From contig CAUWAG010000003.1 of the NCBI GenBank assembly GCA_963556695.1, positions 1,550,001 to 1,614,000 on the forward strand: 64,000 nt of DNA. The letters run 5' to 3'. Made by a program: the position numbers and the translations under genes. Of the stretch, positions 45,001 to 56,230 are shown one piece after another; the stretch's first letter is position 1, and each line of letters begins with the position of its first letter. A model generated the notes under the pieces. That model was not told the DNA's origin and searched no databases. It saw nothing but the letters and a program-made list of their open reading frames with translations. This stretch comes from Anthostomella pinea (lineage: Eukaryota > Ascomycota > Sordariomycetes > Xylariales > Xylariaceae).

Positions 45001-47846
45001 AAACCATTCTGTAGTAGCCAGCGCCTACTACTCCCATGGTGTTGGATGACTCTTCTTGGACTCGACGTTCACTCCATAGAAGTAGTTATGTTACTTACAC
45101 TGGTGGATTCGTACTCCGTGCCACCACTTGCGCTGACTTCCACCCTCCTTGCTGCAGGACCCAAGCCGCTTGTATCGAGGCCCAGCGTGCAATATTCCGT
45201 GGACCGGTCTGGGTTGGGGGTGCCTTCAACAGGATTGTGTGGTCGCCTTTTCTTCTGTGGTACCACATCCGTTCAGATATGAAAGTCTGAGACAACCTCG
45301 CGTGATACGACAACCAACCGCCAGCGTAGTGTAGATCCGAGGCAAAGGCCTCTCCTCTCCCCATCAGGCGAAGTATGCGCTCTGGCATTCGACTCTTCAC
45401 TCGGCCGAGTGCTCCTTTGAGTTCACTGGAAAATACAATGTTCGACACGAAGCCATATCCTTGAGTCCTTCAAAAATACAATGGCCTTCGCAATCTCCCA
45501 CGTCGCTGGATGTTCCATCGTCGCTGTCAAGAGTCTGGGAATACCCGTGTATGTACTTCTGGAAAGGGTCGGCCATGCCCCTTTCTCAGTAACTACCGAT
45601 AAGCAAGCGACCACAGGATTGCCTTTCTCAGGACTAGAGTCCCTACAAAGGGACCCAAAGGCTTGGAATTGTGAGGGAACAAGAGCAGCCAAGGGAGCAT
45701 ATTCGCACTCGCCGGTGGCGCAGCCTCTCCGCCACCCGCCACAGAATCCTACGAATCCCAGCACTCGCAAGTCTCGCCAATGTCGCCACGACACAGGGAC
45801 CAGAGAGACGGCTCGAGTTAGGTGGTTCTAGCTACGACGTCAGCCTGAGAAGTTGTGTGCATCATCTCGCATGAGCTTCGCCCTACGCTCGCGTATGGCC
45901 AGCGCCGACCCGCCCATGGGCGATGCTCGACGTCTACCGGCAGGGATGATGTCTTCCCTCCCAAGCAGGACGCCAGCGTATCAGTCAGTCCACCTTAGTC
46001 AGCGGTGCTCTCAGATCCTGAACTCCCGCGCCAAAGACTGAACGACACAGGGGCGCTGCACACCAGTTTGCGAGAGGACCACTCGGTGCCCTCGGGCTCG
46101 AACTGGGCGAGGGAGTCCAGGCTTTACTCATCGAGGTCGCGAGCCTATGAGTCATCGGTGGCATTCTGGCGAGCATGGCTACACTCAAGCACGGCCGGTC
46201 CCCAGACGTGAGATGCCTCGAGCTATAAAGGGAGGCTTGGAGGAAGACGAAGGAGGGATGAGGAGGGGAAGAGCTATGAAGAAACGGGGGAGTACACGAT
46301 GGACCTTCCAACACGACAAAGGTTCCCATAGACTCGGGTCAGATGAGGGCAGGAAGCTGATGAAATGCGAACACACCGACGTACGGTCCGAGGTCTTTGT
46401 GCTCACGCACCGTCACGTTCCCTCCTCATCCTGATCATACTCTCGGATAGTCTTCACAGGGCAATGCATATATAGTGTCGATAGCTCCCAACGGGATGAC
46501 CGAGTTTTTCTCTAACTCACAGAAAATTCCACATACAATATGAAGTACATGTTACACCACAAGAAGAAGGCTGTCAATCACCATCCTCTGAGAAAGCATT
46601 CGTGTGGACTTGTGGTCGTCTTATCAACCTCAAGTATCCATGCTCTCAGGGGCCCGCTCGCTACCTCCTGACGACGGCAACAGGTCTTGATCTTACTTAT
46701 AGGGGCTTGGTACTTTGTGTTACAGGACGCCTTGTATCGAGCAATCATCTGCCCACCCTCATAACATCCAGTGAACAATAGAGCCTTGTGACTACCTATG
46801 TGACCACTCCATCTCATTAGCCGTAGCTTCGGTGAAAAATCTGCGAGAGCAGACATGTTCATCAAAGAAATGAAAGAGAAAACCGTCCCCGGTACTCCTT
46901 TCCTCTCTCTTGACCCCCACCCATCCAACCCCCCAGCCCCAGCCCCCGAGGCTCTGCACACCCCAAGTGGAACATACACACACGTACACAAGCATACAGC
47001 TACTACCTACACACATTGGTACACACTTACACAAACCATATTCAACAACCACAACCACGACCTACACCCCCACCCAACACGCCTTGGCAAAGACACACAA
47101 AGCAGATCCCCCAGAAAGTCATTCAGAGTGTACACCTACCTACGTACCAATCACTCACTCCCTGCCCCTCCTCGGCCCTACCATCCCACCGTGCCACAAA
47201 CCGACCCCGTCCTCAATAACATACAACCCGCCATGCTACCAACCGTCCGTCCGTCCATCCACAACAAACTAACTACCCTTCCGCAACACACGCACACGCA
47301 CAGAGATGGGGGTCATTCCCAGACCACCTACCTACCTACTTACCTACCTACTTACCTACCTACTTACCTACCTACTTACCTACCTACTTACCTACCTACT
47401 TACCTACCTACTTACCTACCTACTTACCTACCTACTTACCTACCTACCCAAGGCAGGTATCCGAGACACCGCATGTTCCCTCGCAGAGGATCGCAATCAC
47501 GGCATTCGGGCGCGGCAGCACCAGGAACAGCTGCGGACGAATGGAGGGGGACAGGGGATAGGGAGAGTCACAACCGTGACGAGAATGAGTGTTGTTGAAA
47601 TAGAATTGATATTCTGATAAGCCTAGAGGTTCAATGCATCCAAAAACAAGTATCGATAATACAGTGCCGCGCAACATAACATAAGCGCCTAGTCCAGCAG
47701 CTTTTCCCCTCGACCACCTTCAGGGAGTATGTATAATGTGCGAAGACAGGCTGGTCAGACTTCAAAGAGTCCAGCCGGGAGCACGAACCATGATGGTAAC
47801 CCTGATGGCAACCCGATTTTGCGCCACCCCGAAATACACATGTGAC
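42073..47846. other. Largest gene-free stretch (5.8 kb)
   Basis: No gene with a recognisable family on either strand. Long frames (192 codons at 44704, 247 codons at 46855) are low-complexity or unlike proteins. It holds a 17-bp unit (GCAGCAGGGGGCCAAGG) repeated about 2.4 times at 42304-42344, a GTCAGGCT triplication near 43967-43990, and the 12-bp array at 47327-47449. The first 300 bp are the transporter promoter. Confidence 0.55.
47327..47449. repeat. 12-bp tandem array (CCTACTTACCTA)n, about ten copies
   Basis: A near-perfect head-to-tail array of CCTACTTACCTA covers about 120 bp and would read as LPTY repeats in one frame. TACC/GGTA tetramer runs occur elsewhere in the window (17371-17386, 13428-13440), so this is an expanded version of a common local motif. 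Confidence 0.9.
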
Positions 47847-49928
47847 TTAGATCTCAAGCGTGATCTCCTGACCCTTCACCCGCCCTATGACCTGCTGGGG
47901 CGCATACTTGGGGATGACTTCATCGTCGTGCAGCATCTCGAACTCCTCCGTGGCGTCTCGGCCCATGAAGTTCATGATCGCCTGAGGACCGCCAGGGTGT
48001 TCATCCAGCCAGTTCGTTAGATCCATTACGCAGCCCTTGACGACAACCCACAAGTCCTCCTTCTTGTTGTGCTTGGCTACCTCCTCCATGGTGAACTCTT
48101 TCTCTGGCACCTCGAACTTCTTGGCACTTTGCGGTTTCGAGGCTGCTTGGCCAGACTTGCCACCATCAGCATTTGGTGTTGGCCCAGTCGCACTTGTCCT
48201 TACGCCATTCGAGGGCAACGAGTCTGAAGAGCCGGAGGCATCCCCTGAAGCACCGTTTGCCCATTCAACAGAGATCTTGCCAGGTTGAGATGGGTCAATG
48301 TGCAGAGATATTTGGCCAAGACGTTGAGCAGCGCCTGCAACAGAGCCGGATAGTGCTTGTTGGAAAAGGTAGTTGCTTGCAGTGTCACCAGCGACGCGGC
48401 CGTAGACGACACAGCCTAACAGAGAGGATCCTCCTAATCTGTTGGCACCGTGAACACCACCAGCCAGCTCACCGCAAGCGTATAAACCCTCGAAGGGTTG
48501 CTGTGATTGGTTGAGAACCTGGGCTTTGTCGTTGATCTCGATTCCACCCATGGTGAAGTGAAGAACCGGCTCCATCACAGAGATGTGGAAGTCGTCATTG
48601 ATGTCCAAAGGTCCGTTGTGGAAGAACTTCTTGCCCCACGGGTCCTTCTCCTTGCCGTCGGCGATGGCATTGTAGGTGGTGAAGGTCTTCTGAAGATGGT
48701 CGGGAGAGCAGCCAATATCCTTGGCGAGTTCCTTGCCGGTCATCTTCTTCATCAGCCCACGACCAGAGTAGTGGCGAGTGTGAAAGTCCAAGGTGTTGGA
48801 TGCCTTGGAATTCAAGATCAGCCGAACGGGGAATTTGCTACTCTCCTTCTCCTTCCACATCATGCCAGAGACATAATCTCGGTGGCCCAGCTCGTCGCAG
48901 AATCTGTCACCGTCTGCGTTGAGCAAGAGACCACCCTCACCACGCAGGGCCTCAGCAGCCAAGAACTTCCACTTGGATCCAGGGTCCTTGGGGTCAACCA
49001 GACCTGTGGGGTGGACCTGGACCTTGTCCATGTCGATCCCGTTGCCCCCAATGGCCATGACCATCTTCTGACCATCACCAGTGGCATGCGTGCCGTTGGT
49101 TGTGGCGAGCCCAAAAGTGTCGGGCCTATATTGCTTCAACAGCGAGCTGTCGCCAAAGTCTGCAGCATAACCACCCGTAGCCAAGATGACCGGGCCCTCA
49201 ACGGTGCTGACCTCACCACCGGCCTCGTACTGGACACCGGTGACCTTGTTGCCCTCCTTGTTCAGACTCGTCACGCGAGCCTTCTTGATAATCTGCACTC
49301 GTTCGGGTTCGTTCTCGGACAGCTCTTCCAGGCGTTGCATGAGCGCGTACGTGATGGCCATACCGGGGAACTTGGCATCGTGGCCTCGGTGTGTCCTTGG
49401 CTGGGAGTGTCCACTAGGTAGTTGTCAGCAAGGGATGATTGCAGTAGGGGGTCTGCCGGAACGTACCCAAGTCGCGAAACCAGCGTCAAATCAAGGTTGA
49501 AAACATCTTGTAGCCACTCGACCGCGGCGGCAGACTTGTATGTGAGGACTTTGATCAGGTCAGGTCTCGCCTTGTCGCGTGCTGACTTTAGGGTGTCATC
49601 GTAGAACTGCTTGACGCTGTCGGCAATCTTGAGGTCGACTTGAGTGCGGGTTAAGGCGGCGTTGATACCAGAGGTGGCCTTGGTCGAGTTGCCTCCGAAG
49701 AAACCTTGGGAATGCTTGTCAGCCAGCTGGGTCGGTCGTCACAGTGGACAAGACCGGCTCACCTTGCTTGTCAAGTACCACAACGTTGCCACCGGCAAGA
49801 TATATAGTATGCGCAGCACTGAGGCCGGACACTGCGTAGAGTTGTCAGCGCATGACGCTGGCATTGACTGAGCGGAGAGGTTGGTCAAGCTTACAGCCAC
49901 CGCCAACAACGATCACACGAGGGGCCAT
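47847..49928 (-). CDS. Soluble fumarate reductase flavoprotein fused to cytochrome b5
   Basis: Exons 49928-49895, 49831-49763, 49704-49467 and 49413-47847 give 635 aa. Introns of 63, 58 and 53 bp keep the frame. The N terminus is an FAD-binding Rossmann motif (VIVVGGGLSGLSAAHTIYLAGG). Fumarate reductase signatures follow: FFGGNSTKATSGINAA, ILATGGYAADF, QVHPTGLVD, HFTMGGIEI and GGVHGANRLGGSSLLGCVV. After a Ser/Pro spacer comes a complete cytochrome b5 domain with heme ligands in DEHPGG (His586) and FEMLHDDEV (His609). Osm1/Frd1-like enzymes reduce fumarate to succinate with FAD or flavin donors, re-oxidising cofactors when oxygen is short. The b5 domain would supply an extra one-electron donor. 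No clear targeting peptide is visible, so cytosol is most likely. Confidence 0.92.
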
Positions 49929-51765
49929 CGTGTCTGGTTTGGTTTGGTGGAATACGTAGGAACCACTGCCAATCGCCGCTGAAAGGGAAAAGCGATATGA
50001 TGGGGTGAAACGAAAGCAGGTCTGAAGGAATAGCAGATAGAAGGTACTGTAGAGGGTTGCGAAGAGTCAATAATTCAAAGAGAGGAATGCCGGGCTTGAT
50101 ATCTCCGCAGACAGTTGCTTGAAATGCTGACACGCTGATTCGTGCACAGCTGCAACGTGCAACGGATGAGCCGAGGTCGACTGTCGACGAGACAGGCGGA
50201 CAGGCCGGGGTGGTGGGCTTTCTACAGTGGGCTCAGCTGGACTCGGCGCTGGGGCAGGCATCCTAGACCGTAGACGCCCCCTAGCAGCAATCAACAGCCC
50301 CTAGAAGCCTGTAATAACACCTGTAATAACGGCGGCGGTTCGGCGGATCGGGTTGCGAGCTCCCAGTGGGGCTCCAGCTCCCAGCACCCCCCACCTGCCC
50401 ACCCGGGGACACTAGCCCACTGTAACTGCAATGGAGCCTTCCCCGAAGCCAAACCCAAAACAACCTCCTGGAAGGGATGGACAATGGCGATTATTCGCCT
50501 CCCTCTACGGTGCCGTTGATTTCAATGCACAAACGATACAGGGTCCTCTGAACCGTCTATCGGTGGCACTCAACTACCACCGCATTGCTGCGTGTTGGAC
50601 CGCCTTCGGCTGTGAGCATCCATTGTCCATTCCACGAGAAAGGCATCGTCTCAAGGGTCAAGGGTCAAGGGTCAAGGTGATGTCACCGACTGGCGCCGAG
50701 ACTCCGGCCAGAATGCCGAGGTCTGCGCCGAAAACGGTAAGGCCCCAACTCGCAAAGTTGCAGCTGTAACTGCTTAACTCCGACGGTTAGGACCGCCACA
50801 TTGGACTTCTGTCTTGTCTGTTCTTTTCGTCGTCTCTTGCTCTGCCGGGCCCCGGCCCTCTGCGGCTCAACATGTTTCCGACACCCAGGCGGCCAGGACG
50901 CCGCCCAATAACGACGCAAGCACTCGTACGTGGGGATTTCTGCCCATGGGGTAATGATCTTGGGTGGTTCTCCGGGGAATCAGATCATCCAATGAGGCAG
51001 GCCATCGCCAAGCCGCCCTGGTGGTTCGTCTGTCACATGTGATGGCCGCCGGACAGCAGTCACGAATTCAAAAGCGAATGATGAATGACACGAGGTGGTG
51101 AGGAAAAACGGGGCTTCCCCACACGAAGAGTCGCGCGTCTCATGATCGCGCATCACGCATCACGCCGCCCGCTGCCAGCTGACCACCGGGTCTGGGCAGC
51201 CTGGAATGTGGATTTGCATGTGAAAGCCGGGGTAGCGCCCCCGGATTGGGCACCTCCAGCTGGGGGTGGAGTTCCCACATCCGACATTTCCACTCAGTGC
51301 CACTCTCCTATTCATGTGTGGCAATTCTACCTTCCAATAGTCTACACCGCACACCACAGAGCCGCATCCGGACGGCGATCGAACGGCCTCATGTAGTTCC
51401 ATTGCCCAGACCCCAGGACCCCAGGACCCCCAACTACTTACCTGGCAGGGAATGAGAAGCAGCGCTTCGACAACCGGCTCCAAGATGTTCGCTTCTTCGA
51501 ATCTCTATGAATAGGCACTATCACATTCGACGAGGCAACTGCCGGAGTGATGGTGCCTTTCAGCGCAGCCCTGTTGCAGCTCAATTGAAGACAGCACGCT
51601 TGTCGTCACCAGACGTGACCGACGTCTCAATGAGCGGTATGCCATCTCAAGCACCGTCTTAACCCTTTGACTAAAGAACATGTATAGTTACTTGTTTATC
51701 TACAATTACAAAGACTGAAAAGTCAACTCTATGCCGCTCCTCCTGCCGCACACCCCGGCGCCCTC
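49929..51765. other. Gene-free region upstream of the fumarate reductase
   Basis: Promoter side of the fumarate reductase and 3' flank of the SET gene. I see no gene. A TCAAGGG heptamer repeats about four times at 50651-50677. Confidence 0.6.
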
Positions 51766-52946
51766 TTAGGCCTCCTCCGATGCCAACACTGCGCCCCATT
51801 TTGTCAGTTGCGAGCCTGCTTGAGCGACCAAAGGGTCTTGAGCAAAAAAAGCAGTCTTTCCCGATTCCCAAGATTTTCTCTGGTAAATCACAGCTTGTCT
51901 GAGATTCTCCATGGCCTTCGCTCTGTCGCTCCCTAACAAGGCCTGGTATCGCTCAAAGTGGAAGTGAGCAGCCGTAAAGTAACTGGTCAGAGTTAGTAGT
52001 GCACGTTCAACGTACCGGATACGAATACTCACGCAAAATGCAGGTCGCCGTGCCACTGTAACACCTCGAGAAGCTGAAGCCGCCGGGCGTGTCTGGGGGC
52101 TGTCTCGTCCTCGGTCGGGGGCCAGACAGGAGCACCCTGCTGAGTCTGCGAAGCAGCATGCCGCTGAGTACCAACGATCTCTTCTAGTCGAGTATCGTAG
52201 TCGACCGGTGCGGCTGTACACCTCGTGCAAGCGCAGTCGAATCCCCAACCAGATTTCAGATCCCTTTGCCGTTGGGCCCTGGACATCGGTCCTCCCAAGT
52301 AAGAAACCGTCAACTCGTTCCCTGCGCTGATCTTACGCGATGCCCTTGCAGTAAACCACGGCGATTCTACCCAGGTTTGCCACTCAAGGTTAGGGTCACA
52401 TGAGTGGTTGAATCTGCTAGCCGTAAAATAGACGCAGCTCATGTCCAAGGGCACGGGTTCACCTTGGTACAACGACTCTACACCAAAATCATTTGAATCG
52501 TAGATCTACAGATACGAGTCAGTATTTTTTCTAGTCGAATAACCGAAGGGGGGCTGAATGCCTCGCAGAACGACTTACGAGAGTCACCTCAGTATATCTC
52601 TCGATTTCCTCTTCCGTGAATATTCGGAGGCCTAGCGACCTTTTCCTCAGGTTCCTTTCCGTTGCCCTGACCCTCCTGCGGGACCTATAGCTGGATAGCT
52701 GGTGAAATGCTGCTTTCTGTTCCGGCCCGAGATCTTCGTAGGTCTTATGAATTCATCAAAGGGCCTGGCCTCGTCACGTATGATATCGGGCCGCGCCATC
52801 AAGACCAATTCACCGGCTTCAATGTCCCTGGTAGCAAAGCAGCCCTTGCCCTTCGTCTCCGTCTCTCTTACCTCGAAGGGGTGAATGCTAGCGGCGGAAG
52901 CTGCATCTGCCGCCGTAACACCCCCCATAGGAACATCGTCAAACAT
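51766..52946 (-). CDS. SET-domain protein, N-terminal part frameshifted or with a tiny intron
   Basis: The 3' part is secure: exons end 52579, 52505-52033 and 51982-51766, with introns of 73 and 50 bp. It carries SET motifs RFNHSCDPN and GNELTVSYLG and a post-SET FDCACTRC (Cys for zinc), then a helical tail. The 5' part (52946 on) reads GKGCFATRDIEAGELVLMARPDII, a typical SET start. The frame must then shift by one to reach YEDLGPEQKAAFHQLSSYRSRRRV. Either a 44-bp intron (52777-52734, GTGACG..GAAG, weak signals) is removed, giving 337 aa, or there is a one-base indel. Relatives (Set5/SMYD-like) methylate histone or other lysines, but fungal members of this kind are mostly uncharacterised. Confidence 0.7.
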
Positions 52947-53460
52947 TGTGTTGGTCGTACTGCTGGTGTTTACTGACGCTCTAGTAGATTACAGGGGCTA
53001 TCATCCAAGATGGGATAAGAGTATATTTGTGCAAAGCCTGGCTGGTAGACGAAAGAGACCACGAAGGGGTCAAAGAGGCCATGTTGAAGCTTTGAGGCCA
53101 AGGGGCTCCTTCAACCATGTCTGCAACCGGTGGTGAAGCCCACGTACCATCGCATTCGACAACAAGGTCTTTGTGCCAATCGTACTTGGGAATAGACGGA
53201 CGGTGCTGGAAACGGACTCTAGGTGCAATGAACCGGATCCGGTCCGGTCTTGCCATTGTTTCTTTGTTGCAAGTCGTACGCTTACAGCCCAGAGCCTCTG
53301 GTATATACGCTTCTCCCCTATTCATTGCTATGTGTCTGCCATTTGCCATCGACACATCTTCCATTTTTCCGTCACTTAAAAGGTCCTGTCTGGGCAGAGA
53401 AAACCAAACACCACTCTATACCGGCATAGTTCTTTGCGTGAGAACTGTGACCAGCTCAAG
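52947..53460. promoter_or_regulatory. Divergent intergenic region between the SET gene and the unknown 656-aa gene
   Basis: The start codons of a minus-strand and a plus-strand gene are 514 bp apart, so both promoters must lie here. No TATA element stands out. A 127-codon minus-strand open frame lies inside, but I could not connect it to either gene. Confidence 0.45.
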
Positions 53461-55431
53461 ATGGATGATGATTGGGATGATATTCCGGAGTACACTCCAG
53501 CGCAGAGGGCGGCAAAATATGCGGAAGATTTGGAGACATTTCAGACATCACTTACCAATGAGTTCCGGGACTTCGCGGCCAAAGCTTTTGGGATGCGAGG
53601 GCCATATTTCGTACGAACCTACTTCGATATCATCGGTACATTACGTGGCAGCGCCAGGGACCCCATCGTCGAAGGTGGCGTAGCGGGCGTCGATGATCTC
53701 TTTCGACGGGGTGTAAGTCTTCTTCAACCCATGTTGGACTTCGCAAAAGGCGCGGTAGCGGACGTGTCACCCATGTTCCGGTTGTTGAGGGCCGCCTACG
53801 ATGACCTAGCCTCTGCGCCATTCCTTGGCCTCCACCCCGACATGGGGCTGCATCTCGTCCGCATGGCACATCTGATTCGCAGTTTTCAACCTCCCGCCGC
53901 ACAGGCCTGGGACGGCGACGATCTCCGGGGGTCGGAGTCCTTCGACGAGGTATACGAGAGATTCATGGCCGCGCGGGACAACACAACCCTCAGGGGTAAC
54001 GACGACCGTCGCAACTACATCCGCTGGTCGCAAAACCAGCTCGATGAAGCCTTCGACGCTCTTATGCTGCCCGAGGATCTCGCCGACGCACCAGACGGGT
54101 TTTTCAACGAGAGCACCCGACCTATGTATATTGATAGTATGCCGGGGTCCGACGCGTTTCTTTACGGAAAGGGTACCCGTTCGGGCATTGTGAGAGTTCG
54201 GCAGGAACTCGGGGGTCCGCTCTCTGCTGAGGAAACAGCTGCAATCGCAGCATCCCGTGCAAAGCCATCCACCAAAGGAGGCTCATCAGGAGGCGGGTCG
54301 GGAGGCGGTTCAGGAGGCGGATACGGTGGCGGGGGACCACCGGGACCCAGAAAGGGTCGTCCTATCTTCCCTTACACCATGACTCTGGAGCACGCCAGGG
54401 CCGACCTCAAGGACCTAAATGATGATGCCTACCCTAAAGACAGACCTCGGCCTGACGAAACCGTACTCCAGCATCCCACGACCAAGAACCGACCAGATAC
54501 TATGGCAGACTATAAGAAAGACCTCGAAAATATCGTGAAGGAGGCCCGAGTAGACTACTACCAGGCCGAGACGACCCCCAAAGACCAGGAACAGCGCGAC
54601 CTGATCGCCATGCCGCTCGCCGACGCCCTGAGGAAGCAGCGGCGCGCGGTGAGGAACCTCATGAAGACGAAGGGCAACGCGCAGCTCAAGGAGCTGCGGC
54701 TCGAGGCGTTCAAGCTGAAGTACCTGCGCGCGCTGCAGATGCGCCTGATCGTGGTCGCGAAGCCCCCCGTGACGGACCTCGAGATGCGCGACGCGCTGCG
54801 CGACCGCCTGGCCGACTGGATCATGTACGAGCGCGCCTGGGACGCGGGAGACAAGGTCATGTCGGACAGGGCCAACATTGGAAAGGACCTCAAAAAGAGG
54901 TTGTCGAGGTACATGGCCCGACGGAAGGCGAACATCCGCGCCTGGACGGAGCTTGAGAAGGGATTCCAGGGGAGGCTGAGGTATGAAGAGGGAGGCGATG
55001 AAGAAGACGACGAAGAAGGCGATGGTGACAACGGCGGACAGGGCGGTGACGGCGGACAGGGCGGCGGAGGAAAGAAATCGTCCAAGACAGAGACACCGGC
55101 TGATAGGGAGAAGGCAGCCCGCCGCCGCCTCGAGCGCATCCTAAGGCCCCGGCTGCCCGGGTCCACCGTGCGCGTCGACTCACTGGACGAACGGCGACGC
55201 ATGGCCGGCGCACGGAAGGACGCCGAAGACAGGGCTAGAGGCAAGCTCGGCACCAATGTGGAATTCGGGCTTAACCCCAACGGGCCGGTGAAGCCGGACC
55301 CCTCGTGGACTGCTGCCGATGGGCCGCCGGGACACGCGGGCTTGGCCCGCGATACTGTCTTCGAGAGGCTGTTGTACATGATGATTGTGACCCATTGGCG
55401 TTGCTACCAGGCGAGGAATCTGTATGTCTGA
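53461..55431 (+). CDS. Unknown charged protein with poly-Gly linkers
   Basis: Intronless, 656 aa from the ATG at 53461 (MDDDWDDIPEYTPAQ); an in-phase ATG at 53434 would add nine residues, but the later one starts a normal-looking acidic N terminus. I do not recognise a family. It appears to have three parts. Residues 1-260 look helical and globular (FRDFAAKAFG, VDDLFRRGVSLLQPMLDFA, MGLHLVRMAHLIRSF). A Gly-Ser linker follows at about 272-295. Then comes a long, highly charged helical region (about 310-500) rich in Arg/Lys/Asp/Glu, interrupted near 510-545 by an acidic then Gly-Gln-rich spacer, with a last helical piece ending VFERLLYMMIVTHWRCYQARNLYV. No signal peptide or clear transmembrane segment. 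The second half is much more GC-rich at codon position three than the first. Confidence 0.75.
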   Translation: MDDDWDDIPEYTPAQRAAKYAEDLETFQTSLTNEFRDFAAKAFGMRGPYFVRTYFDIIGTLRGSARDPIVEGGVAGVDDLFRRGVSLLQPMLDFAKGAVADVSPMFRLLRAAYDDLASAPFLGLHPDMGLHLVRMAHLIRSFQPPAAQAWDGDDLRGSESFDEVYERFMAARDNTTLRGNDDRRNYIRWSQNQLDEAFDALMLPEDLADAPDGFFNESTRPMYIDSMPGSDAFLYGKGTRSGIVRVRQELGGPLSAEETAAIAASRAKPSTKGGSSGGGSGGGSGGGYGGGGPPGPRKGRPIFPYTMTLEHARADLKDLNDDAYPKDRPRPDETVLQHPTTKNRPDTMADYKKDLENIVKEARVDYYQAETTPKDQEQRDLIAMPLADALRKQRRAVRNLMKTKGNAQLKELRLEAFKLKYLRALQMRLIVVAKPPVTDLEMRDALRDRLADWIMYERAWDAGDKVMSDRANIGKDLKKRLSRYMARRKANIRAWTELEKGFQGRLRYEEGGDEEDDEEGDGDNGGQGGDGGQGGGGKKSSKTETPADREKAARRRLERILRPRLPGSTVRVDSLDERRRMAGARKDAEDRARGKLGTNVEFGLNPNGPVKPDPSWTAADGPPGHAGLARDTVFERLLYMMIVTHWRCYQARNLYV

Positions 55432-56230
55432 AGTGGTGACGTTGTGGGGGAGGGGTCGTTGGATGGTAGGAGTAGGTGCCTCTTTAGTCCATATTGAATT
55501 TACTTGTTGTGGAAACGCCGCTGTTCGACGTGTGGAGTGCGGATAGGAGTTGGCAGAGTTGACCTCGGCGTTCTTAATTACGTGTCTCACTGCGTCTGAA
55601 CCCTTGAGGCGAACTCAAGCTGGGACACATGTGAAGTGTGAGATGGAGAGTCTTTCGAACAGACACAAATCCTTTGCTATCTATAGTAGGTACACTCAGC
55701 CCTCATAAGTCTCCGTACACTCCTCATCCACTAACCGAAGTGCGTTCATCATAAATGGAATAAGCACGCTGGAACGAGCATTGAAGATGACTTTATACCC
55801 ACGAGCTGCTTATTCATGTCTGCTTATTCCAGTATTTCCAAGATCTCACGTGTGGTCTGGAATTCTTCCAACATGGCGCGAACGGAGACATATGGGGGCT
55901 GAGTGTAGCTAGTACGCTCACACCGCGACTGCATGGGCAGTTGAGTAGGCGATGTTGCCGGCCTGGTCTGCGTCACTACGCCTCCACGAGTGTCAGTTGA
56001 ACGAGATGAATTTGAATTCATGCTTCAGGGACACTGGCCTGGTCCTTGTGGGTTTGTATGAGAGTAATAGTACAAGATGTGTACCCGTTCCAAAAACGCC
56101 GTCTCCCAAGAGGTTGTCCAAGTTAAAACAAATCTATAGCGCCCGCACGGATTTGGTATCTACATATTCTTGTACATCTGTGGCTACTCTCCTTAGCCAT
56201 AACCCATACATCAACGAAGTGACCTATACA
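55432..56230. other. Convergent intergenic region
   Basis: 3' flanks of two convergent genes. Short frames only; I see nothing else. Confidence 0.6.

Noticed and set aside
44704..45282. 192-codon frame considered as a degraded heterokaryon-incompatibility gene
   Set aside because: I could not find the HET motifs in any frame, so no family claim is made.
46855..47598. 247-codon frame with His/Thr/Pro and LPTY repeats
   Set aside because: Low-complexity translation of tandem repeats; other frames of the same array are equally open.
50431..50769. 112-codon plus-strand frame upstream of the fumarate reductase
   Set aside because: No motif, includes the TCAAGGG repeat, no support as a gene.
52981..53364. 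127-codon minus-strand frame between the SET gene and the unknown gene
   Set aside because: Reads partly like protein but has no family, and could not be joined in frame to the SET gene start; it overlaps the divergent promoter region.
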